Below, in pieces: positions 1-5,397 of a DNA stretch of 7,618 nt (position 1 is the stretch's first letter; each line of letters starts with the position of its first letter). Origin of the DNA: an uncultured Myxococcales bacterium (GTDB lineage: Bacteria; Myxococcota_A; Bradymonadia; Bradymonadales; Bradymonadaceae). A program made the position numbers and the translations under genes. The stretch covers positions 1 through 7,618 of the forward strand of contig CAJXPN010000177.1 of assembly GCA_913058025.1 (NCBI GenBank), given 5' to 3'. The notes under the pieces were generated by a model. That model saw only the letters and a program-made list of their open reading frames with translations, ran no database searches and was not told the origin of the DNA.

Positions 1-88
1 CCATGATCCCAGCTCCGTTACCCAGCTCCCCAGCGGGGAGCGCCAAGCACCGAAGGTGCGGCGGCGGGGAGGGCAGCCGCGTTGGTGC
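1..88. repeat. Direct repeat copy 1 (88 bp, hairpin-rich, reaches window edge)
   Basis: Bases 1-88 recur at 120-207, offset 119 bases, with two mismatches: G56 against C175 and G71 against A190. Similarity stops abruptly after base 88. The unit holds a perfect 7-bp inverted repeat at 25-41 (GCTCCCC, AGC loop, GGGGAGC), a second at 47-59 (GCACC, GAA loop, GGTGC), and GCGGC/GCCGC arms at 61-80. The copy touches the first base of the window, so the true repeat may start further upstream and there may be more copies. Two tandem-like copies with stem-loops resemble noncoding intergenic repeats. No coding role is apparent. Confidence 0.85.
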
Positions 89-119
89 CTCCAACCGCCA
101 GACACACGCACACCAAATC

Positions 120-207
120 CCATGATCCCAGCTCCGTTACCCAGCTCCCCAGCGGGGAGCGCCAAGCACCGAAGCTGCGGCGGCGGGGAAGGCAGCCGCG
201 TTGGTGC
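120..207. repeat. Direct repeat copy 2 (88 bp)
   Basis: Second copy of the 1-88 repeat, separated from it by a 31-base unrelated spacer (89-119). The hairpin GCTCCCC-AGC-GGGGAGC is kept exactly at 144-160. The substitution at 175 (C for G) breaks one pair of the second small hairpin, whose right arm reads GCTGC instead of GGTGC. It sits about 110 bases beyond the end of the minus-strand iron-sulfur gene. It could be a small dispersed repeat or a processed-transcript element, but two copies alone do not decide this. Confidence 0.85.
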
Positions 208-316
208 TCCTACACGTAAAAGACGCGCCAACCACCCCACCAAGAACAGCCGCCGTGTCCGGAGCTCACCGCGCGAAGCGCGGAGCTTCTGCCCCGAAAC
301 GACCGCTCCGCCTCAC
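208..316. other. Noncoding stretch beyond the iron-sulfur gene
   Basis: Together with the two repeats this makes a 316-base stretch without a convincing gene. Apart from the repeats and the hairpin at 261-289 I see nothing functional here. Reading frames cross it on both strands, but they are low-complexity, Arg-rich extensions with no recognisable domain. Confidence 0.5.
261..289 (-). terminator. Putative hairpin terminator of the FAD/4Fe-4S operon
   Basis: Perfect CCGCGC / GCGCGG stem (269-274 with 278-283) around a GAA loop. Outer pairs GGAGCT / AGCTTC (261-266 with 284-289) are reached by bulging out bases 267-268. It begins 27 bases past the stop codon of the minus-strand gene ending at 317, where a transcription terminator would sit. 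There is no clear U-run after it on the minus strand, so Rho-independent action is uncertain. It could equally be an mRNA 3'-end stabiliser or part of the repeat-rich edge. Confidence 0.4.
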
Positions 317-1552
317 TCAGTGCGCCTTGATCTCGGGCTCGGCCTTGTAGGACTCGGTGACGAGCATGTTCATGCTCAGCTCCTGGGGGTCGTTGTCCCA
401 GCGGTTCTCCAGACGGAGCACACCGCGGGGGCAGACCTCGGCGCACAGGCCGCAGCCGACGCAGCTCGCGCGGACGAAGCTCTGGTTGTTCTGGGCGTAG
501 GCGCGCACGTCGATCCCCATCTCACAGTACTTCGAGCAGAGCCCGCAGGAGATGCACATGTTCTTCTTCACGGTGATGCGGTAGCGGCCGAACTTCTGGA
601 CGAGCCCCAGGATCGCCGCGAGCGGGCAGAAGAAGCGGCACCAGACGCGCGTGCCGCCCAGGGGGTAGAGCGCCGTGCCGATGGCGCCCGAGAGCAGCGC
701 GACCACGATGAACCCGTAGAAGAACTTCAGGATCTTGGCCGCCTGGCCGAGCTGGGGGTACTGGTCCCCGGCCATCGAGGACAGGCCGAGGATGCCGGTC
801 GTGGCGATCGCGAGCACGAGGACCGAGTGGATCGAGAACTTCTCGAAGCTCCACGCCGCCTGAGACTTGTTCGACAAATGCCTCCAGCCGTCGCCGTAGG
901 TGTTCGCGAGCCCGCCGCAGCCGCACACCCACGCGCAGTACCAACGCTTTCCGAAGAACACGCCCATGAGCGGGACGAAGAGCAGGGCGCCCAGGACGCT
1001 GTAGAGCATCAGGTAGAGCGGCATCCCGGAGAGCTTGTCCGGCCACATGTACTCGACCTTGAGCGGCCAGAAGTAGCTGAAGTAGTAGCCCCCCGAGTAG
1101 TGCAGCGAGCTGGTCTGCTCGGACGAGGCCATGATCATGGGCAGCGAGAACGCGAAGAGCACCTGCACGCAGATGATCGCGACCATCCTGATGACCTGGT
1201 AGCGGTTGTGGCTGTACTTCCGGCTCGCCACGATCCCGCCCACCGTGATCGCGAGCGTGTAGATCATCCCGTAGAGGGTCCACTTGTTCCAGATCGGGTC
1301 CCAGCCCTGGGACGTGCGCTCCCCGCCCAGGTTACGCATGAACTTCTCGAAGATGTTCAGGTCGTTGCCCAGCGCGTAGAGGCTCGTCTGGGTCTCCTTG
1401 GACGCGCCCATCACCTGCCCGAACTCCCCCAGCTTGTCCGGGAAGTAGAGGAAGAAATAGAACGTGGCCATCGCCAGGAACACCGCCCACGCGGTCACGC
1501 CGCGGTGGGTGATGTCGTGCTTGAGCCAACCCCATTTACCCTTCTGTCTCAT
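317..1552 (-). CDS. NapH/NosR-like membrane 4Fe-4S ferredoxin-type protein
   Basis: 411-residue membrane electron-transfer protein. Hydrophobic segments lie at about 18-37, 91-111, 119-142, 176-200, 240-260 and 275-297. Two CxxxC motifs typical of the NapH/NosR/CcoG group follow membrane segments: C206-C210 (continuing GCG, so C212 too) and C305-C309-P310. The C-terminal part carries two 4Fe-4S motifs, C333-C336-C339-C343 and C364-C367-C370-C374-P375. The first ends CEMGID rather than CP. In this family such proteins pass electrons between quinol or flavin sites and partner reductases; the partner is not visible here. The ATG start at 1552 has a GAGGAG ribosome site six bases upstream. The gene lies 81 bases downstream of the FAD oxidoreductase on the same strand, so co-transcription is likely. 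No nap, nos or cco genes are present, so no symbol is given. Confidence 0.88.
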   Translation of the reverse strand: MRQKGKWGWLKHDITHRGVTAWAVFLAMATFYFFLYFPDKLGEFGQVMGASKETQTSLYALGNDLNIFEKFMRNLGGERTSQGWDPIWNKWTLYGMIYTLAITVGGIVASRKYSHNRYQVIRMVAIICVQVLFAFSLPMIMASSEQTSSLHYSGGYYFSYFWPLKVEYMWPDKLSGMPLYLMLYSVLGALLFVPLMGVFFGKRWYCAWVCGCGGLANTYGDGWRHLSNKSQAAWSFEKFSIHSVLVLAIATTGILGLSSMAGDQYPQLGQAAKILKFFYGFIVVALLSGAIGTALYPLGGTRVWCRFFCPLAAILGLVQKFGRYRITVKKNMCISCGLCSKYCEMGIDVRAYAQNNQSFVRASCVGCGLCAEVCPRGVLRLENRWDNDPQELSMNMLVTESYKAEPEIKAH

Positions 1553-1558
1553 CTGTCG

Positions 1559-1564
1559 CTCCTC
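1559..1564 (-). promoter_or_regulatory. Ribosome binding site of the 4Fe-4S membrane protein
   Basis: On the minus strand this reads GAGGAG, six bases from the ATG at 1552-1550. It is a strong Shine-Dalgarno match and fixes the start of the 411-residue protein. Confidence 0.75.
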
Positions 1565-1633
1565 GCTCTATTCATGACGCCGCGGGGCGTGTCGTTCGTT
1601 TGATTCGTCGTGACGGCCTCGGCCGCCGGGCGC

Positions 1634-2941
1634 TCACGCCTTCTGTGGGTCCGCCTCGACGAGCTCCGAGAGCTTCACTCGCCCGAACTCCACGTCGAAC
1701 TGAGGCTCGCCGAGGTGCTCGAGCACCCAGTCCTTGGCGCGACGCTCCAGGATCCAGCGCTCCAGGATGCGGTGGTTCCAACGCGACCCGAGCATGTTGA
1801 ACCCGATCACGCGGTCGCCCTCGCCGGGCATGTACGTGACGTTGATCGAGAGCTCCTTGCTGGGGTGGCGCGCGTAATGCGCCTGGGCGCCCTCGGGGGT
1901 CCGCGTGACGTCTCCGACGGTGGTGTACTCGATCTCGAAGAACTTCGAGGAGTTGTAGAACAGCGGGGCCTCGTAGCGGACCTCGTCGCCCATCATCGCC
2001 TGCGCGGCGAGCCGGCCGTGGCGCTTGGCCGAGTACCAGATCGTCTCGACGAGCGGGCGCTCGGCGCCCACGTCCATCTGGAGGCAGTCGCCCGCCGCCC
2101 AGACTCCCTCGAGTGAGGTCTTGAAGCCTCGATCCACGCAGATGCTGCGCCCGATCTCGGGCGGCGTCTTGACCGACTTGAGCCAGTCGACCTGCGCGAC
2201 CACGCCGATGCACAGGCCGAGCATCTGGCAGGGGATCTCGTTGCCAAGGCTCGTGAGGACCCCCCGCACGCGGCCGCCGTCGTCGACGAGGATCTCGTCG
2301 ATCTCCTCGGCGAGCCGGAGGTCCGCGCCGTGGTGGCGCATGTGGGTGGCCGCCATCGTCCCCTCGGCGGGCATCAGCGCCACGGGCCAGTAGGTCTCCT
2401 CGCGCACGAGGAAGGTCGTGGTGACCTTGTGGTGGAGCAGGCTCTCCACGAGCTCGATCCCGATCAGGCCGCCGCCCACCACGACCGCCTGCTCCGTCGA
2501 CCACGTGAGCCGCTCGCACGCCTCGAGGTCCTGCATGCTCACGAAGTTGACGACCCCCTCCTTGACCGCGTCGAGCCCCTTGAATGGGACCTTCCTGGGG
2601 GTCGAGCCCACCGCGAGCAGCAGCTTGTCGAACGCGAGCGCGCCGCCTGCCTTGAGCGTGATCTCGCCAGCGTCGGCGTCCAGGTCCACGACCTCGTCGT
2701 GGACGAGCTCGATGGACTGCTTCGCCCACGAGCCGCGCTCGTAGGGCTCCAGGTCCTTGCGGTCCATCATGTCCATGTAGGCGTACATGAGCGCGGTCCG
2801 TGAGAAGAAGAACTCGGTCTCCTTGCTCACGATCGTCACGCGCGCCTCATTGTGGGCGTAGCGCTCACGGATCGTGAGCGCGGCCTCGACTCCGGCGACG
2901 CCGTTGCCGATGATCACGTAGTGGGTTTGGTCTGTCTTCAT
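1634..2941 (-). CDS. FAD/NAD(P)-dependent oxidoreductase (pyridine nucleotide-disulfide fold)
   Basis: 435-residue flavoprotein from the preferred ATG at 2941. An N-terminal FAD Rossmann motif VIIGNGVAGVEAA lies at residues 9-21, the FAD-contact strand LLLAVGSTPR at 107-116, a second NAD(P)-type Rossmann motif VVVGGGLIGIE at 153-163, and the closing FAD motif GVWAAGDC at 279-286. There is no redox-active CxxxxC pair, so it resembles NirB, rubredoxin-reductase or NADH-oxidase type flavoproteins rather than a disulfide reductase. A C-terminal domain (about 325-435, with FFEIEYTTVGD) is probably specific to the subfamily. It is the first gene of a probable operon with the 4Fe-4S membrane protein and plausibly exchanges electrons with it; substrate unknown. 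In-frame ATGs at 2980 and 3025 would add 13 or 28 residues lacking any motif. None of the three starts has a Shine-Dalgarno sequence; 2941 is chosen because it places the Rossmann strand at the usual position. Confidence 0.88.
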   Translation of the reverse strand: MKTDQTHYVIIGNGVAGVEAALTIRERYAHNEARVTIVSKETEFFFSRTALMYAYMDMMDRKDLEPYERGSWAKQSIELVHDEVVDLDADAGEITLKAGGALAFDKLLLAVGSTPRKVPFKGLDAVKEGVVNFVSMQDLEACERLTWSTEQAVVVGGGLIGIELVESLLHHKVTTTFLVREETYWPVALMPAEGTMAATHMRHHGADLRLAEEIDEILVDDGGRVRGVLTSLGNEIPCQMLGLCIGVVAQVDWLKSVKTPPEIGRSICVDRGFKTSLEGVWAAGDCLQMDVGAERPLVETIWYSAKRHGRLAAQAMMGDEVRYEAPLFYNSSKFFEIEYTTVGDVTRTPEGAQAHYARHPSKELSINVTYMPGEGDRVIGFNMLGSRWNHRILERWILERRAKDWVLEHLGEPQFDVEFGRVKLSELVEADPQKA

Positions 2942-3054
2942 GGGTGCTGGGGCTGAGAGGTTGGGAGTGCGCAGACACATCGAGGCACGCCGGACGCTTC
3001 GGGGTCCGAAGGTGTCCGCGGTCATACGCCAGGTGGGTGCGTGTTGTTGGGCTG

Positions 3055-3083
3055 ATAATGCGGGAGCGAGCGAGTGGTTTCAA
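3055..3083 (-). promoter_or_regulatory. Predicted sigma-70-type promoter of the FAD/4Fe-4S operon
   Basis: On the minus strand, TTGAAA (3083-3078; 5 of 6 to TTGACA) is followed after exactly 17 bases by CATTAT (3060-3055; 4 of 6 to TATAAT). The predicted start of transcription is near 3048. That leaves about 107 bases before the ATG at 2941, or only about 23 bases before the alternative ATG at 3025. The match is by eye. Confidence 0.5.
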
Positions 3084-3109
3084 CGCTCCAGGGCATCTGC
3101 TCTTGCAGT

Positions 3110-3139
3110 TTGACACATCAGAAGTCGACCTCCTAACAT
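3110..3139 (+). promoter_or_regulatory. Predicted sigma-70-type promoter of the lipoprotein gene
   Basis: A perfect TTGACA (3110-3115), 18 bases of spacer, then TAACAT (3134-3139; 4 of 6). Transcription would start near 3146 and leave a leader of about 125 bases before the ATG at 3271. No clear riboswitch or hairpin was found in that leader. Confidence 0.5.
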
Positions 3140-3270
3140 GCCGCCGCGAAACGTTCATGATTGTGTTACGGTCGTCCGCATGTGTGGCGACCCCGGACGT
3201 CATCGTCCTTCGAGGGCACATCGCCCCAATCATTCGAACCTCGACCACGCTCACTCGGAGAGTACACCGT

Positions 3271-4095
3271 ATGAAATCCACCACCACTCGCGCGCTCGTC
3301 TTGGCTGCGCTCTCCGCGTCGCTCACGATCTCGGCGTGTAAGAAGGATACCCCCGAGGAGACCGACACCCCGGCGACCAACGGCTCCACGACTACGGCCC
3401 CGGCCGAGACGACCGCCAAGACGAACAACGACACGCCCGAGCCGGTCGCCGTCGACGAGACGATGTTCATCAAGGCCTACTTCGAGGTCACCTGCGTCCA
3501 GACCCGCCTCGACGACCCCGGCAAGATCAAGGAGATCATCGCCGAGGTCATGCCGCGCTACGGGTTCGACGAGACCACGTACAAGGCCGCCGAGGCCGCC
3601 GTCGCCAAGAAGCCCAACATCGAGGCCGCGCTCAAGGCCAAGATGGAGGGCTGCGCGACCAAGGAGTACGCCGAGGGCCTGCTCACGGCCGGCGCCACGA
3701 CCGCCGACGCCGCGACCGCCGACGCGGGCACCGCCGACGCGGGCGCCCCGGACGCCAAGGCCGAGGAGACGCCCAAGCCCAAGCCCAAGCCCAAGTTCGC
3801 CTCGTCCGTCACCCAGCGCAACATCAAGGGTTCCGGCGTCAGCAAGGGCATGCTCACCATCAAGAACCCCAAGAAGGACGTCCTCATCGGCGCCTTCAAG
3901 GGCGTCCGTGAGGGCCGCGCCTTCAACTTCTCGCTGAGCGGAAAGGTCGCCAGCAACGGCTCCTTCACCGTCTCCGGTAAGCAGGGCAGCAACAACGTCT
4001 CGATCACCGGTAAGCTCGGGAAGTCCAGCGCCACCGGTACCCTCAAGGGTTCCATCAACAAGCAGCCGGTGAGCCTCAAGGTCAACGCGAGGTGA
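3271..4095 (+). CDS. Putative lipoprotein, Ala/Lys-Pro linker and Gly/Ser-rich beta domain
   Basis: 274-residue predicted lipoprotein of unknown function. The N-terminus is a lipoprotein signal peptide: positive MKSTTTR, a hydrophobic stretch, and the lipobox ISAC with lipidated Cys23. An acidic Thr/Pro-rich tether follows (24-60). A mostly helical domain (62-138) has two cysteines, C75 and C128, that could form a disulfide in the envelope. Then comes a repeat-rich linker: TADA-type repeats (144-160) and KPKPKPK (169-175). The C-terminal part (178-274) is rich in Gly, Ser and Lys with alternating hydrophobics, for example FSLSGKVASNGSFTVSGK, suggesting repeated beta strands. A longer reading frame runs upstream to 2944, but the signal peptide fixes the start at 3271; GGAGAG lies eight bases before it. 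I do not recognise a named family. Outer-membrane or periplasmic location is inferred. Confidence 0.82.
   Translation: MKSTTTRALVLAALSASLTISACKKDTPEETDTPATNGSTTTAPAETTAKTNNDTPEPVAVDETMFIKAYFEVTCVQTRLDDPGKIKEIIAEVMPRYGFDETTYKAAEAAVAKKPNIEAALKAKMEGCATKEYAEGLLTAGATTADAATADAGTADAGAPDAKAEETPKPKPKPKFASSVTQRNIKGSGVSKGMLTIKNPKKDVLIGAFKGVREGRAFNFSLSGKVASNGSFTVSGKQGSNNVSITGKLGKSSATGTLKGSINKQPVSLKVNAR
3691..3795 (+). repeat. In-gene short tandem repeats (TADA codons and KP codons)
   Basis: Within the lipoprotein gene, the ACCGCCGACGC motif recurs at 12-15-base steps in the first part (TADA repeats). AAGCCC then occurs three times in tandem at 3775-3792, followed by AAG, and encodes KPKPKPK. Such in-frame repeats can change in number by slippage and would alter only linker length. 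Confidence 0.6.
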
Positions 4096-4124
4096 GCCTC
4101 GCTCGCCTCGTAAGGGCGCAAAAG

Positions 4125-4153
4125 TTGTCGACTTGATGTCGATGCGTTAGAGT
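4125..4153 (+). promoter_or_regulatory. Possible promoter of the zinc-ribbon membrane protein
   Basis: TTGTCG (4125-4130; 4 of 6) and TAGAGT (4148-4153; 4 of 6) are separated by 17 bases. A transcript starting near 4160 would carry the 4158-4189 hairpin at or very near its 5' end. If this is not a promoter, the downstream gene is instead read from the lipoprotein promoter. Confidence 0.35.
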
Positions 4154-4157
4154 CCGA

Positions 4158-4206
4158 GCGGCGAGGTCGAGGAAACTCGACCTCGCCGCGCGCATATGAT
4201 GCGCGC
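4158..4206 (+). promoter_or_regulatory. Two overlapping hairpins in the gap before the zinc-ribbon gene
   Basis: The first hairpin is a perfect 14-bp stem, GCGGCGAGGTCGAG (4158-4171) with its complement at 4176-4189, capped by a GAAA tetraloop of the GNRA class. The second is a perfect 8-bp stem, GCGCGCAT (4188-4195) with ATGCGCGC (4199-4206), around an ATG loop. They share bases 4188-4189, so both cannot form in full. The first starts 62 bases past the lipoprotein stop and has no U-run, so it is either a weak terminator or mRNA 3'-end structure for that gene, or a 5'-leader structure of the next gene. Confidence 0.6.
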
Positions 4207-4240
4207 CTCACCGGTTGATCCTCCTTGAAGGTCACACGAC

Positions 4241-5323
4241 ATGTACATGTGCACGACCTGCGGCCGCACGTTCGATGAGAGCGGTGTAGACTGTGGGGGC
4301 GCTGATTGCGCCATCTTCGATATGGCTGGCGGCTTCGCCAGCGACTCGCCCGGACCCGAGGAAGAGGTCGAGGTCGCCGAGGCCTCAGCCCCGCTCGAGA
4401 CGGACACGTCCGCGCCGGAGCCTGAGCCCGTCGCGGCCGAGGAACCCGAGCCCGAGCCCGAGCCCGTCGTGGCCATCGAGCCCGACCTCGATCCCGAGCC
4501 CGAGGTCGCCGACCTCCCGGCTCCGGTCGTCGACGACCTCCCCGCGCCGGTCGTCGACGACCTCCCCGCGCCGATCGACGTCCCCGACGAGCCCGAGTTC
4601 GTCGTCGCGTCGCCCGAGGCGTCCGACCTCTTCGACCTCGACGAGGCCCCGGTCCCCGTCGACGCCCCGACGTTGGACGACGGCATCTTCGCCGACGATG
4701 GCCTCGACCTCTCCAGCGCCGACGACGCCGCCTCGCTCCAGATCAGCGAGGGCATCGAGGATGTCCTGGAGGACCTGGGAGAAGAGACGGGCAACCACGC
4801 CGCGGTGCCGTTGGACATCTCCGACTCCATCCCGGACGACATCCCCGCGCCGGACCTCGGCCGGGTCGAGCACCCTCGACCCTCCAACGATGGCGGCAGC
4901 AAGACTGGCATCATCGTGGGGGTCCTCGTCCTCCTGCTCATCGCAGGCGGTGCGGGCTGGTACTTCACCATGGGCCCCGGCGCCGCACCTGCAGACCCTG
5001 GAGTCGGCAAGGTAGACGCCAAGGATCCCAAGAAGGGAGAGACTCCCAAGAAGGATCCCAAGGCAGACACGCCAACCGGGGCAGACAACAACGCCAACTC
5101 CAACGTCGCCGCGGGCACCAACGGCGCCGACGCTGGGGAGACCAACTCTGGCGCGAAGGCCGCAGGCACAAACGGGACCAACGCCGCCGGCGCTCCGGAT
5201 GGTGAGAACGGCTCGGGCAGCGATGCTGTGAAGACGGACCCGCCCAAGACGGACCCTCCCAAGAAAGACCCGCCCAAGGGGAGCGATCTCGACAACGAGC
5301 TCGAGAACCTGCTGAACGATTGA
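4241..5323 (+). CDS. Zinc-ribbon, acidic Pro-rich, single-pass membrane protein
   Basis: 360-residue protein of unknown function with a clear order of parts. An N-terminal zinc-ribbon-like cysteine set is C4, C7, C18 and C23. A long acidic Pro/Glu/Asp-rich stretch (about 35-215) includes three tandem copies of DLPAPVV (90-113). One membrane helix lies at about 222-243. A low-complexity Asn/Gly/Ala/Lys tail holds K[TK]DPP repeats (331-345) and ends in a short acidic segment, DLDNELENLLND. No signal peptide is present, so the zinc ribbon should be cytoplasmic and the tail periplasmic. Short leading zinc ribbons of this kind precede cytoplasmic regions in several myxobacterial envelope proteins, but I cannot assign a family. 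The start follows GAAGG (4227-4231) by nine bases. It lies 145 bases after the lipoprotein gene on the same strand. Confidence 0.78.
   Translation: MYMCTTCGRTFDESGVDCGGADCAIFDMAGGFASDSPGPEEEVEVAEASAPLETDTSAPEPEPVAAEEPEPEPEPVVAIEPDLDPEPEVADLPAPVVDDLPAPVVDDLPAPIDVPDEPEFVVASPEASDLFDLDEAPVPVDAPTLDDGIFADDGLDLSSADDAASLQISEGIEDVLEDLGEETGNHAAVPLDISDSIPDDIPAPDLGRVEHPRPSNDGGSKTGIIVGVLVLLLIAGGAGWYFTMGPGAAPADPGVGKVDAKDPKKGETPKKDPKADTPTGADNNANSNVAAGTNGADAGETNSGAKAAGTNGTNAAGAPDGENGSGSDAVKTDPPKTDPPKKDPPKGSDLDNELENLLND
4508..4579 (+). repeat. Three 24-bp in-frame tandem repeats
   Basis: Three consecutive 24-base units encode ADLPAPVV, DDLPAPVV and DDLPAPID. The second and third units are nearly identical in DNA and the first differs at several bases, which suggests recent duplication of one unit inside an acidic spacer. 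Confidence 0.75.
5231..5278 (+). repeat. Lys-Asp-Pro-Pro codon repeat near the C-terminus
   Basis: About three in-frame 15-base units encode KTDPP, KTDPP and KKDPP, followed by K. They lie in the predicted periplasmic tail of the zinc-ribbon membrane protein, a low-complexity extension likely to be disordered. Confidence 0.6.
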
Positions 5324-5348
5324 GTTCAGTGAAGCGGTCGACATGAAT

Positions 5349-5379
5349 AGAGGCGCGCTCCCTTCGGGAGCGCGCCTCT
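5349..5379 (+). terminator. Strong hairpin terminator between convergent genes
   Basis: A perfect 14-bp stem, AGAGGCGCGCTCCC (5349-5362) with its complement at 5366-5379, around a TTC loop. On the plus strand it is followed by CCTCGTTTT, a short U-run, and it lies 25 bases after the zinc-ribbon gene stop. It also lies 18 bases beyond the stop of the convergent NDH-2-like gene, so it may act on both transcripts. There is no U-run in the minus direction. Confidence 0.85.
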
Positions 5380-5397
5380 CCTCGTTTTCGCCTGGAT

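Larger units (their letters stand above)
2942..3270. promoter_or_regulatory. Divergent intergenic region with back-to-back promoters
   Basis: The 329 bases between the minus-strand FAD gene and the plus-strand lipoprotein gene hold two promoter-like pairs facing away from each other, with 26 bases between their -35 boxes. Both predicted leaders are about 105-125 bases long. Reading frames that run through this region are extensions of the flanking genes without domains or ribosome sites. I see no convincing operator or small RNA in it. Confidence 0.5.

Noticed and set aside
1..207. CRISPR array
   Set aside because: Only two repeats, each 88 bp and internally structured, with one 31-base spacer and no cas genes.
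56..1603. 515-codon plus-strand reading frame opposite the 4Fe-4S gene
   Set aside because: Its product is His/Arg/Val-rich with no domain, and it lies antisense to a gene with clear cysteine motifs and a ribosome site. It is a product of high GC.
1572..2729. 385-codon minus-strand frame overlapping the FAD gene
   Set aside because: Arg/Gly/Ala-rich low-complexity translation in another frame of the same strand. The overlapping frame has both Rossmann motifs.
3558..4235. 225-codon minus-strand frame opposite the lipoprotein gene
   Set aside because: The reverse of the Ala/Lys-rich repeats gives an apparent hydrophobic protein, but there is no ribosome site and the signal peptide and lipobox are on the plus strand.
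4147..5295. 382-codon minus-strand frame opposite the zinc-ribbon gene
   Set aside because: Ser/Gly repeat translation, the mirror of acidic Pro-rich codons, with no start signal. The plus-strand gene has a membrane helix and a terminator in the right place.
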